Shown here: positions 33,355-35,487 of the stretch, one piece after another
How positions within the stretch are numbered: position 1 is the first letter of the stretch
Layout of the letters: each line of letters begins with the position of its first letter
Source of the DNA: Anaerolineales bacterium HSG25
GTDB taxonomy: Bacteria; Chloroflexota; Anaerolineae; 4572-78; J111
DNA: 35,487 bases
Assembly: GCA_030377865.1 (NCBI GenBank)
Contig: JAUCGA010000057.1
Location: forward strand, 1 to 35,487
Reading direction: 5' to 3'
Notes under the pieces: generated by a model
Databases searched by the model: none
Seen by the model: only the letters and a program-made list of their open reading frames with translations
Told to the model about the DNA's origin: nothing
Program-made: the position numbers and the translations under genes

Positions 33355-33885
33355 TTAAATGGCTGGTAATGCACCGGTTCCGGTTGGTGTGACCATTGGG
33401 GTTTCCCAAGGGTAGATGATATATCGTTCCGTGACGGCTCCATAATAGTTTGGGCCTAAACCGGGGAAGAGGTTGGAACGGAGGCGGTAATGTAACACCG
33501 CGGTCTTGAACTCTGCGCTGATGGCGGCTAAACGTCCTTGCACGACTACCGTAGCTCGCCCATTCGACCAGATATTATCGACGATGAGGATTCGGCGTTG
33601 GGTGAGTAATGTGTCGGGAGGAAACTGTATAAAGGTCGGCCAAGCCAATTTTTGGTGTACCTCGTCAGGAAAATAGACGGATGCGGTTAGGACATGTTTT
33701 ATCCCTAAGGCCTCACTTAAAATGCCACCCGGAATCAATCCACCAGAAGTGATCATGAGTAGACCATCGAACTCTCCCTCCAACTGAGGGATCAGATGGT
33801 CAATCAGTTGATCAATATCTCCCCATGTTAAAATCTCACGCTGAAGTTCTGGATGACCTTGTCCACTAATTGGTAAATATCCCAT
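33355..33885 (-). CDS. Phosphoribosyltransferase-family protein
   Basis: The 176-residue type I PRTase-fold protein has the PRPP-binding loop as RRILIVDNIWSNGRA (about 96-110; usual pattern is hydrophobic-x-DDxxxTG[RK]) and an N-terminal SGGLIPGGILSEALGIKHV typical of xanthine/hypoxanthine-type enzymes. The second Asp and Thr of the canonical DD-x3-TG motif are replaced (D-N-I-W-S-N-G). It may salvage a purine base or act as a regulatory PRTase-like protein. It ends with IIYPWETP, common in XPRT-like members. Not in an operon. Confidence 0.85.
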   Translation of the reverse strand: MGYLPISGQGHPELQREILTWGDIDQLIDHLIPQLEGEFDGLLMITSGGLIPGGILSEALGIKHVLTASVYFPDEVHQKLAWPTFIQFPPDTLLTQRRILIVDNIWSNGRATVVVQGRLAAISAEFKTAVLHYRLRSNLFPGLGPNYYGAVTERYIIYPWETPMVTPTGTGALPAI

Positions 33886-33912
33886 AACATAATCCCTTAA
33901 TTAAACTATGAA

Positions 33913-33935
33913 CCTTGCAGATGACTTTTGCAAGG
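33913..33935 (-). promoter_or_regulatory. Inverted repeat in the phosphoribosyltransferase leader
   Basis: CCTTGCA (33913-33919) and TGCAAGG (33929-33935) form a 7-bp inverted repeat with 9 bases between, about 30 bases before the start codon. It could be an operator or a leader hairpin. Confidence 0.35.
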
Positions 33936-33947
33936 CATGAACAGGAA

Positions 33948-34054
33948 GTGAGTCGTAAATATTCAGTGAACTCGCTAGAAAGAGCATCAGAAACCCGATT
34001 TCTCAAAGAAATCGGGTTTCTAGGGCGGTTTTACTGAACTTTTACAGTGAGTCA
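33948..34054. repeat. Palindromic element with 15-bp stem
   Basis: The core AGAAACCCGATTTCT-caa-AGAAATCGGGTTTCT (33989-34021) is a perfect 15-bp hairpin. Outside it the flanks are again imperfect inverted repeats (left TTCAGTGAACTCGC, right complement TTCAGTAAAACCGC). There is no ORF. This type of dispersed palindrome fits the other small elements of the window. Confidence 0.6.
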
Positions 34055-34085
34055 GTTTGAGTTTTGTCCTGCGGTCTTTTATAAG

Positions 34086-34110
34086 CAAAAAGCCCCCAAT
34101 ATTGGGGGCT
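34086..34110 (-). terminator. Terminator of the tRNA-Leu gene
   Basis: The stem AGCCCCC-aatatt-GGGGGCT is followed on the minus strand by TTTTT. It lies 20 bases downstream of the tRNA 3' end. Confidence 0.9.
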
Positions 34111-34129
34111 TCCGTTTTTGATAACAGTA

Positions 34130-34212
34130 TGCCTCGGGAGAGACTCGAACTCTCACGTCCATAAGGACACAGGCCCTCAACCTGCTGCGTATGCCAATTC
34201 CGCCACCGAGGC
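34130..34212 (-). tRNA. tRNA-Leu, anticodon GAG
   Basis: The minus strand gives a complete class II tRNA of 83 bases with acceptor GCCTCGG/CCGAGGC, D-arm GGCGGAATTGGC, anticodon stem GCAGG/CCTGT with loop TTGAGGG (anticodon GAG), a long variable arm (GTCCTTATGGAC) and T-arm GAGAGTTCGAGTCTCTC. The discriminator is A, as expected for tRNA-Leu. The CCA end is not encoded. Confidence 0.97.
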
Positions 34213-34297
34213 GCTTACTGACTTAATGCGTTCAATTATACTCTCAACTTTTATTTTGTCAAAACGATATAAACGGGTGCTATCCCAAACTTTTAAC

Positions 34298-34477
34298 GAA
34301 TGTGCGACAAATTGTGGTGGTCAAGATGATGTTGAAAAGGTTCATGTCACCCTGAGCGTCTTTTGCGAAGGGCCTATCTCACCCGAATTTAGGAAGATTC
34401 GAGTGGATACTTCGCCTTCGGTTCAGTATGACATGTTTTTCAACATCAAGCTGACCACTACAGAATGTACGACAAAT
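34298..34477. mobile_element. MITE family B, copy 2, with 15-bp target duplication
   Basis: A 150-bp element (34313-34462), inverted relative to the copy at 10349, is flanked by GAATGTGCGACAAAT (34298-34312) and GAATGTACGACAAAT (34463-34477), a 15-bp duplication with one substitution. The ends are the same TGTRGTGGTC-type repeats. It lies between tRNA-Leu and lacI, and its right duplication ends 3 bases after the lacI stop codon. Confidence 0.88.
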
Positions 34478-34480
34478 ACC

Positions 34481-35487
34481 CTATTTATATATTCCCGTAG
34501 ACTCACGTATAACTAACTTTGTTGACGGCACTGGTAAATTAATCGGCTCACCATTTATTAAGGTTATAACAGCTTTAGCCGCGGCAACTCCCATTTCGAC
34601 TATGGGGTGATAAATAGTTGTTAGTGGTGGTGACATATAGGCAGAATATCGCTGGTCATCGAATCCAACAATCGATACATCATCAGGAATACGAATGCCT
34701 CGTCGAAAAAGAGCTAAATAAACGCCATTCGTGATCTGATCATTAGCCGCAAAAATGGCCGAAAACTGGGTTCCTCGTGTTAATAAGGTTTCTATAGCAA
34801 AAAGACCAGACCGCCGCCGAAATGTACCTTCTATAATTAAAGTTGGGTCTATCTCAATATCTGCTTCATTAAGGGCCTGCTCATAGCCTTGTTTTCGTTT
34901 AATTGCATCAGGATGAGTGGGCATACCCGTAATATGAACAATCCGTCGATGGCCTAACTCGATGAGGTGTTGGGTGGCAGTATAAGCGGCTTTTTGATTG
35001 TCTATCTGGAGGCACTGTTTCTCCAAATCTTTGAGCCTGCCTCCAACAACTACGAGAGGCATCCGTTCTGCTATTTGGCGTATCCGTTCATCAAGAACCG
35101 TACCAGCCATAATAATTAGTCCATCCACTTGCCGTTGAACGAGCATGTCGAGAGCCTCAATCTCCTTCGAGGGAGTCCAATTACCGCTCACAAAAAGGGG
35201 CTGATAACCACTAGTACTGAGGCCTTGCTCAATCCCTTGGTGCATGCCACCGTAAAACGGGCTGGCTAAATCTTGCGTCAAAATACCAATCGCCATAGAT
35301 TGACCACGTACAAGACCTTGAGCAATGATATTGGGACGGTAGTTCAGTTTTTTGACCGCCTCTAAAACCGCTTGGCGCTTATTTTCGGTCACCGCGGTCG
35401 TGTTATTTAACACCCGCGAAACAGTACTCGCTGAAACATTTGCCTCACGGGCTATATCACGAATAGTAATAACAGATTTTTTATTCA
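34481..35487 (-). CDS. LacI-family transcriptional regulator (5' end cut by window edge)
   Basis: The frame stays open to the window edge. The visible protein begins N-K-K-S-V-I-T-I-R-D-I-A, and the last two window bases (TG on the minus strand) are the end of an NTG codon, so only the first base of the start codon is missing. The LacI helix-turn-helix (TIRDIAREANVSASTVSRVLNN) and hinge (LNYRPNIIAQGLV) precede a periplasmic-binding-protein-like effector domain with IGILTQDLASPFYGGM, GLIIMAG and TDGIFAANDQ-like IFAANDQITNGVYLAL. It senses an unknown sugar or nucleoside; no target gene is visible. About 335 residues in full. Confidence 0.95.
   Translation of the reverse strand, partial: NKKSVITIRDIAREANVSASTVSRVLNNTTAVTENKRQAVLEAVKKLNYRPNIIAQGLVRGQSMAIGILTQDLASPFYGGMHQGIEQGLSTSGYQPLFVSGNWTPSKEIEALDMLVQRQVDGLIIMAGTVLDERIRQIAERMPLVVVGGRLKDLEKQCLQIDNQKAAYTATQHLIELGHRRIVHITGMPTHPDAIKRKQGYEQALNEADIEIDPTLIIEGTFRRRSGLFAIETLLTRGTQFSAIFAANDQITNGVYLALFRRGIRIPDDVSIVGFDDQRYSAYMSPPLTTIYHPIVEMGVAAAKAVITLINGEPINLPVPSTKLVIRESTGIYK

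Noticed and set aside
34118..34516. 132-codon plus-strand open frame
   Set aside because: It runs through the tRNA-Leu gene and a MITE on the opposite strand, so it is an accidental frame.

Overview
The window looks like a chromosomal segment of a bacterium from the phylum Chloroflexota, possibly an Anaerolineae- or Ardenticatenia-like lineage. This is inferred from gene content only: multi-GAF histidine kinases, a DUF4388 protein beside a small GTPase, PbpC-like PBP plus pentapeptide-repeat proteins, DUF368, an Rpn-type PD-(D/E)XK protein, and moderate-to-low GC with many small palindromic elements. No rRNA, CRISPR array, plasmid or phage module is visible. Most genes lie on the minus strand.

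Layout. 1-304: palindromic repeats, then galK (+). 1504-3253: a doubtful short ORF and a DUF711 protein. 3618-4469: folK preceded by a thioredoxin-fold ArsC-like gene that reads through an in-frame TGA, a probable selenoprotein whose first 27 codons are lost if TGA is treated as stop. 4489-6470: an Rpn-family gene between decayed tandem copies, one of them carrying a MITE. 6651-10332: a TfoX C-terminal-domain protein, ftsH and DUF368 (PopT-like). 10570-14451: a bifunctional PBP and a pentapeptide-repeat lipoprotein. 14645-19857: a lipid-like cluster with an acyl-ACP reductase (AAR)-like gene, a hexapeptide-repeat protein, a response regulator and two paralogous alpha/beta hydrolases, one lacking the catalytic serine. 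20093-23789: small GTPase, DUF4388 protein, a second pentapeptide protein and a small unknown gene. 23930-25470: an insertion sequence. 25643-32510: a four-gene operon of three sensor histidine kinases and a 3'(2'),5'-bisphosphate nucleotidase-like phosphatase. 33355-35487: a phosphoribosyltransferase, tRNA-Leu(GAG) and a LacI regulator cut by the window edge within its start codon.

How the genes fit together. FtsH, the PBP and the DUF368 carrier-lipid transporter are envelope maintenance functions. The AAR-like cluster suggests reduction or remodelling of fatty acyl groups under a response regulator, but no aldehyde-deformylating oxygenase gene is present here. The GTPase/DUF4388 pair and the GAF kinases are signalling modules without a visible output.

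The strongest non-routine signals are the hidden selenoprotein with a bacterial SECIS-like hairpin just after its UGA; two MITE families, each with two copies, terminal inverted repeats and target-site duplications (6 bp and an unusually long 15 bp); the tandem triplication and decay of the Rpn gene; the Ser-to-Ala hydrolase paralogue; and an AAR-like reductase outside cyanobacteria.
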